A stretch of 52,542 bases of DNA from an uncultured Oscillibacter sp. (lineage in GTDB: Bacteria > Bacillota > Clostridia > Oscillospirales > Oscillospiraceae), in assembly GCA_910583785.1 (NCBI GenBank), contig CAJTZK010000015.1, positions 1 to 52,542 of the forward strand, written 5' to 3'. Each line of letters opens with the position of its first letter. Position 1 is the first letter of the stretch. The notes beneath the pieces are model-generated. The model did not search any database. It was given only the letters and a program-made list of their open reading frames with translations, and was not told the DNA's origin. Position numbers and translations under genes: made by a program. Positions 1-8,130 of this stretch are shown piece by piece.

Positions 1-47
1 CATGGAAAGGGTAAGGTGTTCCGCCTGCTCTGCCGGGCCGGTTGCCG

Positions 48-272
48 TCAGCCTAAACCGACGATAGCCTGAATGAGCTTGTTTTCCAAGTGGTGCTTCA
101 TCCACTCGTCCAGGCAGACATAGGGGTTGCCGTACTCGTCATACAGCGTCCGGGTGCAGAGCTTGTTTATGTAGCCCTCATAGTACAGCAAGACTTGCTC
201 CACGGCATCGGCGTCCCCGGCACGGGCCCCATCGCTCACCGCCAGCGGCAGCAGGAGATCGTAAGCGATATG
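48..272 (-). pseudogene. Fragment of ICE-type helix-turn-helix domain protein
   Basis: On the minus strand this encodes about 74 residues containing YYEGYINKLCTRTLYDEYG and KHHLENKLIQAIVG. These are hallmarks of the short HTH-domain (sigma-region-2-like) proteins encoded near xis/int at the end of Tn916/Tn1549-like integrative elements. Similarity begins abruptly near 272 and no start codon is visible there; the ORF continues to an ATG at 353 only by running antisense through the neighbouring plus-strand gene. I infer that the 5' end was lost at a recombination or deletion junction. On the minus strand the next gene would lie to the left, beyond the window; a minus-strand ATG sits at positions 3-1, but with no clear ribosome binding site. 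Family recognition is good; whether it is expressed is doubtful. Confidence 0.6.
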
Positions 273-1901
273 GAGCTCAACGGCGAAGAGGCGCAGAAAA
301 CGGAGGTAGAGAAGACAGCGGCGGAGAGCCTCCTCCCCCCGCCGGTGGAACATAAGGGCGTGACCATCACGCCCCTGCGCCTCCTGGGCACGAAAAACAA
401 GCTCTATTTGATTCTGGAGATCCGCGCGCCGGAGGGGACGGTATTCTCCCCGGAGGACCGATACGATCTGTTCGACGGGATACGGGTGCCCGAGGAGAGG
501 CGCACGGAGATGCTTGGGAGTTCCGGGAGCTTCACTGTGCTGGAGGCCGGGACCAGGGAGCCCAACATATTGGTGGGCGCAGCGGATACAACGGCATCCT
601 TCGATATCGGCGGCTGCTCCTATGTCGTCCGGGCCCTTTACCGAAAGACGCCGGACGGGGAGCGGGAAACAGTATTCGGCGGCTGGGACCCGGAAACGGG
701 CCCCACGGATTCCTGGGAATTTCCCATCCCGGAAGACCTGAACCAGGACCAGCTGCTGGAGCCCGGCGTAGAGGGCCTGTCCATGACGGACGGGGGGAAA
801 ACCATGACGCTGCTGTCCATGAGCGTCTCGCCCCTAGGCGTCTGGTGGAAGTACCAGCTGGACGGCGAGGACCCCTGGCCCCGGGTCCGGGTGGCCCTGC
901 GGATGCGGGATGGAAGCGAGGTGGAAGCGGCCTTGGGGCAGCTGACCATGGGCGACATGGGTTCGGGCTGTACAGCGTCGGTAGACTTCGCGAAACCCGT
1001 GGACCTCAGCCAGGCGGAGGCCATGCTGGCGCTGTGCGCCCCCGTCCTGGCGGCTCCCGCCAAGAGCAGCCGCCACTGGAAGGTGTACGTGGATCTTGGC
1101 AGCATCCAGTGGAAAGGCGCGAAGGCCGCTAAGGCCAATACGAAGCCCCCTCTCTGGCAGCCTTCCTGGCTTCCGGAGGGATGGGCTCTGGAAGCCGGGC
1201 AAACCAGGGACGGCGTGTGGCCGGAGACGCACTGGGAATATCTCTGCGGGGAGGAAACCCTGAGCTTCAGCCTCTGCGCTCCATCCGATTTCGGCTTCTG
1301 CCAATGGCTGGATCCGGAAGCCAGTGGGAAAACGCCGAAGAAGGCCGCCCAAATTCAGGGATATCCGGCGGACTTTTAGCGGGTGAACCAGAAAGCCGCC
1401 CTGGCCTGGGAGGATGCGCAGGGGAACTTGTTCCTCATGCTCCACAGCGGCACCCTGACCCAGGCGGAATTAGGGAAGATTGCGGGCAGTATGGAGGAAC
1501 TGGGCGAACCCATGCCGGAGTACCGCCTGGGATGGACGCCGTCCCAGGACCGGGAGATGACCCTCAGCGCGGTTTTGCCCAGCTATGTGCGCAGCATCGG
1601 CGGGATGCCTGATTTCATCCGGTTTGCCTATGCAAGGCAGCCCCTGGCCGCACCCAAGGGAACCCCGGAAACCGTGACGGTGCAGGGAATGCCAGCCCAG
1701 CTCTGGCTGGGGGACCCCAAGGAGGCGGGCGCCGCCGTCACCTCCTCGGCCAGCGGTAAAGCAGCGGAGCTTCCAACGGAGAAAACCTGGAGCACCCTCC
1801 TTTGGACGGACCCCGGGACGGGGATTTGCTTCCGCATCCGGGGAAACAAACTGCCGAAAGAGGCCATGCTCCGCATGGCAAACAGCATTGTGAAAACATG
1901 A
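270..1901 (+). pseudogene. DUF4179/DUF4367 anti-sigma-like protein, 5'-truncated and amber-interrupted
   Basis: One reading frame (frame 0) encodes an extracellular-type module starting HKGVTITPLRLLGTKNKLY, resembling the DUF4179 region of anti-sigma-factor-like proteins, then two DUF4367-like units. The frame is broken by TAG at 1377-1379 (context YPADF-stop-RVNQKAALAW) and continues in the same frame to 1901. DUF4367 proteins usually have an aromatic residue where the stop lies, so a TAT/TAC to TAG change is likely. The zinc-finger and transmembrane N-terminus expected for this family is missing. Similarity starts right after the HTH fragment, so the ATG at 270 (AGGAG at 253-257) may be fortuitous. 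The second half could restart at the GTG at 1383, which lacks a convincing RBS. Confidence 0.65.
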
Positions 1902-1962
1902 GGCACGCCCGTCATCCCGCGCCTCCCTCTGGCTTCACGTCCAGGAGCCAGGGAAGCGCGGG

Positions 1963-2286
1963 ATGGAGGAGAACCTGAAACGGGCGGTGACGGAGATGCT
2001 GGTCCTGACCCTGCTGAGCCGGGAGGATATGCACGCCTCCCAAATTACCCAGTCCATCGAGCGGGAATCCGGGAGCACGCTGAGCCTGGCGTCTCCCTAC
2101 ATGCTGTTTTACCGGTTGATTGAGAGCGGCTATATACTGGAGGCCTATAAAAAAATTGCGCCGGACGGGCGGCGCAGGCAGTACTACCGGATTACGGAGG
2201 CAGGGGTGCGCTATTTGGCGGACCTGCTTTCCCTGTACCACCGGATCACAAACGGCGTTGCGCTGCTGCTGGGGGAGGAAGGATAG
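1963..2286 (+). CDS. PadR family transcriptional regulator
   Basis: A 107-residue protein with the winged-helix layout of PadR regulators: an N-terminal helix (AVTEMLVLTLLSREDMHA), a recognition segment (SPYMLFYRLIESGYI) and the wing motif GRRRQYYRITEAGVRYL near residues 69-85, then a short C-terminal helix. The length is typical of subfamily-2 PadR proteins. It is followed within 5 bases by a degenerate HAAS/DUF1700-type gene, the usual PadR partner, so the pair was once an operon. The regulator itself looks intact. Its targets are unknown; PadR proteins commonly repress their own operon and nearby transport genes. Confidence 0.85.
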   Translation: MEENLKRAVTEMLVLTLLSREDMHASQITQSIERESGSTLSLASPYMLFYRLIESGYILEAYKKIAPDGRRRQYYRITEAGVRYLADLLSLYHRITNGVALLLGEEG

Positions 2287-2290
2287 CGGG

Positions 2291-2612
2291 ACGGAGAGGA
2301 ACGATGCGCGGCGGTATTTCCGCCCGGATGAAACGGCGTCCCGCCTGCGGCGGGGCTGATAGCGGCTCCTGGCCCGGTGCGGGAGATGGCTGGACGCCTT
2401 CCGGCAGGAGAACCCGGAGGCGGCGTTTGATTCAGAGGGGAATCTTCGCGGCGATGATGGCCGGAGCGGCGCCTCTATTGGCCTTTTGGTATTGGAAGTT
2501 TCAGGGAGTCCATGAATTTAGCGGGGGCTGCATAGGTGTGACTGGTCCCGCAGTTGAAATTGCGGAAGAGGAGTATGGGGCTATGCGGCAAAGGGCGAAT
2601 ATGGGAAAGTAA
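2291..2612 (+). pseudogene. Degenerate HAAS/DUF1700-type partner of PadR
   Basis: Frame 2 reads TERNDARRYFR, then stops TGA-TAG at 2357-2362, then RLLARCGRWLDAFRQENPEAAFD. The expected start ATG would lie at 2291-2293 but the sequence is ACG. Frame 0 supplies MKRRPACGGAD upstream and MMAGAAPLLAFWYWKF downstream, so the gene has stops and at least one frameshift. DARRYF, RLLARC and MMAGAAP fit the HAAS (DUF1700) proteins normally encoded after padR. The frame-0 ORF from 2304 is therefore a mosaic and probably not a real protein. The assignment rests on short motifs. Confidence 0.6.
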
Positions 2613-2613
2613 C

Positions 2614-2647
2614 AATAAGAGGAACCCGGGGAGGGTTCCTCTTATTT
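2614..2647 (+). terminator. Rho-independent terminator after padR locus
   Basis: A perfect 14-bp stem (AATAAGAGGAACCC with GGGTTCCTCTTATT) closes a 4-base loop and ends in TT. It lies just after the last stop of the padR pseudo-operon and before the convergent minus-strand phosphatase gene, so it may serve both directions. Confidence 0.85.
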
Positions 2648-2685
2648 TGGCAAGGGAAACTATCAGTACGGCCGATAGTTATAAT

Positions 2686-3216
2686 TCAGGATTGCTTTGC
2701 TTCTTTAACAAGCACTTCTGCCAGCCTTGCCCCGGCCCAGCCTACGGCAGCTCCCAGCAGGATGCCGCCTAGGACATCGGTGGGCCAGTGGACATAGAGG
2801 TAGAGGCGGGAAAAGGCTGTGACGGCGGCCAGGGCCAGCGCGGGGCGCCACAAAGGGCTTCCGGCGGTTTTCAGGGCGAAGGCCGCGGCAAAGGCCGCCG
2901 CCGTATGGCCGGAGGGGAACGAGGCGTCTCCCGGAGGCGGGACCAGCAGGGAGAGGCCCGGGCGGAGGGCGAAGGGCCGGGCCCGCCCGATGAGGGGCTT
3001 TAAGATCATATTGCAGGCAACGAGGTCCAGCGTCAGGGCGCAGGCGGTAGAGAGGCCGTACCGCCGCTGCCGCCGGAGAAGGAGCAGAAGGACGGACAGG
3101 AGAATCCAGACTTCGCCATGGTTGCTCAGGCTGCTGGCAAACGGCATCAGCCAGTCCAGAAAGCCGCAGCGGAAGTGGAGCTGGATCCAGTCCAGGACCG
3201 CCAATTCCAGTTGCAT
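2686..3216 (-). CDS. PAP2-family membrane phosphatase
   Basis: A 176-residue polytopic membrane protein carrying the three PAP2 phosphatase motifs: KPLIGRARP, PSGHT and SRLYLYVHWPTDV (KxxxxxxRP, PSGH, SRxxxxxHxxxD). Hydrophobic segments flank them. Such proteins dephosphorylate lipid phosphates, most often undecaprenyl pyrophosphate or phosphatidylglycerol phosphate, at the outer face of the membrane; the substrate here cannot be told from sequence. Start ATG at 3216 has GGGGAGGAAC just upstream. It lies 73 bases downstream of ilvD on the same strand, and a GC-rich hairpin without a T tract sits in between, so read-through from ilvD is plausible. Confidence 0.88.
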   Translation of the reverse strand: MQLELAVLDWIQLHFRCGFLDWLMPFASSLSNHGEVWILLSVLLLLLRRQRRYGLSTACALTLDLVACNMILKPLIGRARPFALRPGLSLLVPPPGDASFPSGHTAAAFAAAFALKTAGSPLWRPALALAAVTAFSRLYLYVHWPTDVLGGILLGAAVGWAGARLAEVLVKEAKQS

Positions 3217-3289
3217 ATGGTTCCTCCCCTATGTATGCCGGGCCGCAGCTGGCGGCTGCGGCCCAGTCGCGTTTTTAATGGGTATGCGT

Positions 3290-4957
3290 TTACTCCAGGA
3301 CCGCGCCCCGGGCGGCGCTGGTGACCAGCTTTGCGTAGCGGGCGGCGTATCCGGTTTTGATCTTGGGTTCTGGGCAGGTCCATTTGGCCTTCCGGGCCGC
3401 CAGGGCGGTTTCGTCCACCTCCAGGGAGATGGAGCACGTGGTGATGTCGATGGCGATGGTGTCCCCGTCCTCTACAAAGGCGATGGGGCCGCCCTGGGCC
3501 GCCTCGGGACAGACATGGCCGATGGAGGCTCCCCGGGTTGCGCCGGAGAAGCGGCCGTCGGTGATCAGGGCCACGTCCTTGTCCAGGCCCATGCCCGCAA
3601 TGGCGGAGGTGGGGTTCAGCATTTCCCGCATGCCGGGGCCGCCCTTGGGGCCCTCGTAGCGGATGACCACCACGTCCCCAGCCACGATTTTTCCGGCGTA
3701 GATGGCGGCGATGGCGTCCTCCTCGCAGTCGAAGACCCGGGCGGGGCCTTTGTGGACCATCATTTCCGGAGCCACGGCGGAGCGCTTTACCACGCAGCCC
3801 TCCGGGGCCAGGTTGCCTTTCAGCACGGCGATGCCGCCGTCCTGGGAGTAGGGGTCCTCAATGGGGCGGATGAGTTCCGGATTCCGGTTCTCCACGCCCT
3901 CCAGGTTTTCGGCAACCGTCTTTCCCGTGCAGGTGACCAGGGAGGTATCCAGAAGGTTCTTTTTCGTCAGCTCCTTCATGACGGCGTAGACGCCGCCCGC
4001 GCCCTCCAGGTCCTCCATGTAGGTATCCCCGGCGGGGGCCAGGTGGCAGAGGTTGGGGGTCCGGCTGGAAATCTCATTGGACATGTCCAGGTCCAGCGCA
4101 ATGCCGCACTCGTGGGCGATGGCGGGGAGGTGGAGCATGGTGTTGGTGGAGCAGCCCAGGGCCATGTCCACGGTTTCGGCGTTGTGGAAGGCCGCTTCGG
4201 TCATGATATCCCGGGGGCGGATGTTCTTTTCCACCAGCTCCATGATCTTCATGCCCGTGTGCTTGGCCAGCCGCAGCCGGGCGGACCAGACGGCGGGGAT
4301 GGTGCCGTTGCCCCGGAGGGCCATGCCAATGGCCTCCGTCAGGCAGTTCATGGAGTTGGCGGTGTACATGCCGGAGCAGGAGCCGCAGGTGGGGCAGGCG
4401 TTGTTCTCATAATCCTCCACCCCCGTTTCATCCAGCTTCCCGGCGTAGTAGCTGCCTACGGCCTCAAACATGTGGCTCAGGCAGGTGCGCCGCCCGTCGT
4501 TCAGCCGCCCCGCCAGCATGGGGCCGCCGGAGCAGAAAATGGCGGGAATGTTCAGCCGGGCGGCGGCCATGAGAAGGCCGGGGACGTTCTTATCGCAGTT
4601 GGGAATCATCACCAGCCCGTCAAACTGGTGGGCAATGGCCATGGCCTCGGTGGAGTCGGCGATGAGGTCCCGGGTGATAAGGGAGTACTTCATGCCCACG
4701 TGGCCCATGGCGATGCCGTCGCACACGGCGATGGCGGGGAACTCCACGGGCGTGCCTCCGGCGGCCCGGATGCCAGCCTTGACGGCTTCGGCAATCTTGT
4801 CCAGGTTCATGTGGCCGGGGACGATCTCATTATAGGAGCAGACCACGCCGATGAGCGGGCGTTCCAGCTCCTCCTTGGTGTAGCCCAAGGCGTAAAACAG
4901 CGAACGGTTGGGAGCCCGTTCGATACCCTGGGTGACGTTGCGGCTTTGTTCTTTCAT
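3290..4957 (-). CDS. ilvD: Dihydroxy-acid dehydratase
   Basis: A 555-residue protein of usual IlvD length, which converts 2,3-dihydroxy-3-methylbutanoate or -pentanoate to the 2-keto acid in valine and isoleucine synthesis. The Fe-S cysteine motifs are present: NCDKNVPG near residue 120 and CPTCGSCSGMYTANSMNCL near residues 190-210; the C-terminal GRFSGATRGASIGHV motif is also intact. The ATG at 4957 follows AGGAGG at good spacing. No other ilv or leu genes are nearby. A strong promoter lies at 5019-5047, and I see no T-box in the ~60-base leader. Confidence 0.96.
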   Translation of the reverse strand: MKEQSRNVTQGIERAPNRSLFYALGYTKEELERPLIGVVCSYNEIVPGHMNLDKIAEAVKAGIRAAGGTPVEFPAIAVCDGIAMGHVGMKYSLITRDLIADSTEAMAIAHQFDGLVMIPNCDKNVPGLLMAAARLNIPAIFCSGGPMLAGRLNDGRRTCLSHMFEAVGSYYAGKLDETGVEDYENNACPTCGSCSGMYTANSMNCLTEAIGMALRGNGTIPAVWSARLRLAKHTGMKIMELVEKNIRPRDIMTEAAFHNAETVDMALGCSTNTMLHLPAIAHECGIALDLDMSNEISSRTPNLCHLAPAGDTYMEDLEGAGGVYAVMKELTKKNLLDTSLVTCTGKTVAENLEGVENRNPELIRPIEDPYSQDGGIAVLKGNLAPEGCVVKRSAVAPEMMVHKGPARVFDCEEDAIAAIYAGKIVAGDVVVIRYEGPKGGPGMREMLNPTSAIAGMGLDKDVALITDGRFSGATRGASIGHVCPEAAQGGPIAFVEDGDTIAIDITTCSISLEVDETALAARKAKWTCPEPKIKTGYAARYAKLVTSAARGAVLE

Positions 4958-5018
4958 GTGCGTTGCCTCCTATGTGTCCGGGATTGTTCCGGGAAAATGG
5001 CGTCCATACTGGCTTTTT

Positions 5019-5047
5019 ATCATAATATAGAATCCCGCCCCTGTCAA
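5019..5047 (-). promoter_or_regulatory. Sigma-A-type promoter for ilvD
   Basis: On the minus strand TTGACA (5047-5042), a 17-base spacer and TATGAT (5024-5019) lie about 60 bases upstream of the ilvD start. Two mismatches at most to consensus and ideal spacing. Confidence 0.8.
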
Positions 5048-5162
5048 GATGGAGAGGAGGGCTGGTGCGTGTCCCATGGCGCGTTTTATAGGAGGAAAGC
5101 CGGGCTGGCATGGGGGGAAAGATGACGGTGTGGTATCTGCAAAACCATGTGAGGCAAAGGGA

Positions 5163-5195
5163 AAACGCTCCATCGGTTTTGCCGGTGGAGCGTTT
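5163..5195 (-). terminator. Terminator downstream of galT
   Basis: AAACGCTCCA and TGGAGCGTTT form a perfect 10-bp stem around a 13-base loop that can pair further (ACCGG/CCGAT region). It lies 25 bases past the galT stop; on the minus strand the stem ends in a short T run (GTTTTCCC). Confidence 0.7.
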
Positions 5196-5219
5196 GAAAT
5201 TTGGACGCAGCGGACGGGA

Positions 5220-6713
5220 TCAAACCGTGCCCAGGAACCGGAGGAAGGCCTCCTTGCCCTCGGGCGTCCGCTTATAGACCCCGGCGTGCTCCAGGACTTG
5301 GGCGAAGACCAGCCCGGTTTCCTTCTGAACGATCTCCAGGGCGTTTTCCGCCGTAATGGTATAGTGGGGGGCGAAGCCTTCCGCCCAGTCAGCGTGCTTG
5401 GCGGTCAGCCCACTGGCCCGGAGGTCCTTGCCGCTTGCGAGGCCCTCCGCCACCGCCGCCAGTTCCTCCTTCAGGCGGGCGGGGAGCACCGCCAGGCCCA
5501 TGACCTCAATGAGGCCAATGTTCTCCTTTTTAATGTGGTGCAGCTCGTCGTGGGGATGGTAGAGGCCCAGGGGGTACTGCTCCGTGGTCAGGTTGTTCCG
5601 CAGTACCAGGTCCAGCTCAAATTTCTCCCCCCGCCGCCGGGCGATGGGGGTGATGGTATTGTGGGGAACTCCGTCCGTCTCGGCGAGGATGACCGCCGCC
5701 TCGTCCGTATAGGCCCGCCACTTGCCCAGAATCCTGTCCGCCAGGGCAACCAGCCGCTCCGGGTCTTCGGAGCAAATCCGGATGACGGACATGGGCCACT
5801 TGACGATGCCCGCCTCCACATCCTCGAAGCCGGGGAAGGAAACCGGGGTTTCCACCGGGGAGGCCTCCATGGCGAAGGTGTACCGCCCGCCCTGGAAGTG
5901 GTCGTGAGCCAGGATGGAGCCGCCCACGATGGGCAGATCCGCGTTGGAGCCCACAAAGTAGTGCGGGAACTGGCCCACAAAGTCCAGGAGCTTCCCGAAG
6001 CAGGCCCGGTCAATCTTCATAGGGGTATGTTCCCGGTTAAAGCAGATACAGTGCTCGTTGTAATAGACATAGGGGGAGTACTGCAAAAACCAGGGGGAGC
6101 CGTTGATGGTGATGGGGACAATGCGGTGGTTCTGCCTCGCGGGGTGGTTCACCCGGCCCGCGTAGCCCTCATTCTCCGCGCAGAGCTGGCACCGGGGATA
6201 GTTGGACGCGGGGAGGTCCCGGGCGGCGGCGATGGCCTTGGGGTCCTTCTCCGGCTTGGAGAGGTTGATGGTGATGTCCAGGTCCCCGTACTCCGTGGGA
6301 GCCTTCCACTGCATGTCCCTGGCGATGCGGTCCCGGCGGATGTAGTTGGTATCCTGGCTGAAGGCGTAATACCAGTCCGTGGCGGCCTTGGGGCCCTGGG
6401 TATTATAGAGGGCCTGGAATTTAGCGGTGACCTGGGCGGGGCGGGGGGTGAGGCGGCCCATCAGCTCCGTGTCAAAGAGGTCCCGGTAGACCACGGAATT
6501 TTCCACCAGCACGCCCCTGGCGTGGGCGTCATCCAGCAGCTCCTCCAGCACAGGGGCCAGCCCGGTTCCGTCCCAGTCCTGGCCGGGGTCCGTATAACCG
6601 TCGATTTTCAGCACGTCCAGAATGGTGTTGACGGCCCAAAGGTACTCGCTTTCCTCGATCAGCCCCGTCCGCAGGGCGTAAGAGGCCAATTTGGATATGG
6701 CTTCGTTGACCAT
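5220..6713 (-). CDS. galT: UDP-glucose-hexose-1-phosphate uridylyltransferase, class II
   Basis: A 497-residue protein of the long Firmicutes-type GalT class. It exchanges UMP between UDP-glucose and galactose-1-phosphate in the Leloir pathway. The catalytic histidine region is visible as GGSILAHDHFQGGRYTFAME (HxHxQG), with YNEHCICFNREHTPM preceding it. Start ATG at 6713 follows GAGAGG. It lies 58 bases after galK on the same strand, so galK-galT form an operon driven from 8094-8122. galE and galM are not in the window. Confidence 0.95.
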   Translation of the reverse strand: MVNEAISKLASYALRTGLIEESEYLWAVNTILDVLKIDGYTDPGQDWDGTGLAPVLEELLDDAHARGVLVENSVVYRDLFDTELMGRLTPRPAQVTAKFQALYNTQGPKAATDWYYAFSQDTNYIRRDRIARDMQWKAPTEYGDLDITINLSKPEKDPKAIAAARDLPASNYPRCQLCAENEGYAGRVNHPARQNHRIVPITINGSPWFLQYSPYVYYNEHCICFNREHTPMKIDRACFGKLLDFVGQFPHYFVGSNADLPIVGGSILAHDHFQGGRYTFAMEASPVETPVSFPGFEDVEAGIVKWPMSVIRICSEDPERLVALADRILGKWRAYTDEAAVILAETDGVPHNTITPIARRRGEKFELDLVLRNNLTTEQYPLGLYHPHDELHHIKKENIGLIEVMGLAVLPARLKEELAAVAEGLASGKDLRASGLTAKHADWAEGFAPHYTITAENALEIVQKETGLVFAQVLEHAGVYKRTPEGKEAFLRFLGTV

Positions 6714-6771
6714 AATATAATTCCTCTCTTCAAAAATCTTTTGAAAAGCCTATTATAAAGTGATGTGCGGT

Positions 6772-8061
6772 TTAGGAAACAATAACACAGCCGCCCTGGG
6801 GACGGATGCGGAGGACGTGGCACATGCCGGGGCCCAGCAGGGCTTCCATGCCGGAGCGGAAGGCGTCCAGCTTTTCCAGGGGAACAAAGGCCTGGATGGT
6901 CCCGGCGAAGCCGCCGCCATGGACCCGGATGGACCCGGTTCCCTCCAGCAGCTCCCGGCCGAAGGCCAGGGCCAGGGGGATGGCCTGCTGCCGGGGGTCC
7001 GCCGTGGACCAGGTGTTTTGAAGGTGCAGGGAGGAGGACACGCCGGAGGCGTTCACCAGGGCCAGGAAGGCCGCGAAATTCCCCTGCTCCAGGGCGTCCG
7101 CCTCCTGGACGGCCCGGCGGTCGTCATCATAGAAGTGAAGGGCCCGGAGGACGGCCCGGTCGCCGCACTCCCGCCGCAGGGCGGGGATGGCCGCCCGGAA
7201 GTCCGCCTCAGGGACCTCCCGGAGGAGCTGCTTGCTGAAATGGACCGCCACGGAGCGCATTTCCCGGGTAATGTTGGAATAGTCCTCCGTCAGGTGCTTG
7301 GCGCTATGGTCGGAGCCCGTGTCAACGATGCAAAGGGCGTGGCCGGAGAGGGCGAAGTCGTAGGAGATGGGCCGGACTACCGGATTAGCGGCGTCTCCGA
7401 AGTCGATGGCCACCGCGCCGCCGACGGAGGAGCCCATCTGGTCCATCAGGCCGCTGAGCTTGCCGAAGTGGACGTTCTCGGCGTACTGGCCGATTTTCGC
7501 CAGCTCGATGGCGTCCAGCTTCCCCTGGCAGAAAAAGTGGTTGATGATGTTGCCAATGAGGATTTCATAGGCGGCGGAGGAGGAAAGGCCGGAACCGGAG
7601 AGGACGTTGGACACGGCGCAGGCGTCAAAGCCGCCCACGGTGAAGCCCCGCTGGGCGATGCCCGCCGCCACGCCCCGGACCAGGGCGGCGGAGGTATTGG
7701 CCTCCTCGGGACGGGGGCTGAGGTCCGTCAGGTCCACCTCCAGGGTGGGATAGCCCTCGGACTGGACCCGGATGGCGTTCAGCCCGTTGGGGGCGGCGCA
7801 GGCCAGCATGTCCATGTCCACGCTGGCGCAGAGGACGTGGCCCCGCTGGTGGTCCGTGTGGTTGCCGCCCAGCTCTGTACGGCCGGGGCCGCTGAAGAGG
7901 GCGGCGCTGCCCTTGGGGCCGAAGGCATCCGCCAGGGCCTGGGTGACGTGAAGGGCCCGGGCCCGGGCCTGGGCCAGCCCTCCGGCGGTGTAGACAGCGG
8001 CGAGAGGGGCGTCGCACTGGCCCGCCTCCAGGGCTTGGAGCAGTTGGTTGCAGGAATACAT
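6772..8061 (-). CDS. galK: Galactokinase
   Basis: A 429-residue GHMP kinase that phosphorylates galactose to galactose-1-phosphate. The galactokinase signature GRTELGGNHTDHQRG is present near residue 60 (family consensus GRVNLIGEHTDY, here with a G-N substitution typical of this clade), followed by the ATP-binding motif SGSGLSSSAAYE and the C-terminal HGGGFAGT motif. The ATG at 8061 follows AAAGGAGG. It is the first gene of the galK-galT operon. Confidence 0.94.
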   Translation of the reverse strand: MYSCNQLLQALEAGQCDAPLAAVYTAGGLAQARARALHVTQALADAFGPKGSAALFSGPGRTELGGNHTDHQRGHVLCASVDMDMLACAAPNGLNAIRVQSEGYPTLEVDLTDLSPRPEEANTSAALVRGVAAGIAQRGFTVGGFDACAVSNVLSGSGLSSSAAYEILIGNIINHFFCQGKLDAIELAKIGQYAENVHFGKLSGLMDQMGSSVGGAVAIDFGDAANPVVRPISYDFALSGHALCIVDTGSDHSAKHLTEDYSNITREMRSVAVHFSKQLLREVPEADFRAAIPALRRECGDRAVLRALHFYDDDRRAVQEADALEQGNFAAFLALVNASGVSSSLHLQNTWSTADPRQQAIPLALAFGRELLEGTGSIRVHGGGFAGTIQAFVPLEKLDAFRSGMEALLGPGMCHVLRIRPQGGCVIVS

Positions 8062-8093
8062 AAGGCTTTGCCTCCTTTCTTTTTTCAGTGTCC

Positions 8094-8122
8094 AGTATAG
8101 TGAATTTCCAGGCGGAATACAA
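8094..8122 (-). promoter_or_regulatory. Promoter of galK-galT
   Basis: Minus strand TTGTAT (8122-8117), 17-base spacer, TATACT (8099-8094), about 33 bases upstream of the galK start. No obvious cre box or dyad was noticed. Confidence 0.65.
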
Positions 8123-8130
8123 TGGTAATT

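Noticed and set aside
3238..3265. Terminator between ilvD and the PAP2 gene
   Set aside because: GGGCCGCAGC/GCTGCGGCCC forms a hairpin but no T run follows on the minus strand, and it lies close to the PAP2 ribosome binding site.
4957..5050. T-box or leucine-type leader upstream of ilvD
   Set aside because: The leader is only about 60 bases, lacks the T-box core and shows no terminator; the promoter sits directly in front.
2819..5125. 768-codon plus-strand open frame
   Set aside because: It lies antisense to PAP2 and ilvD, is rich in Gly/Val/His from GC-rich shadow coding and has no recognisable domain; ilvD on the other strand has all family motifs.
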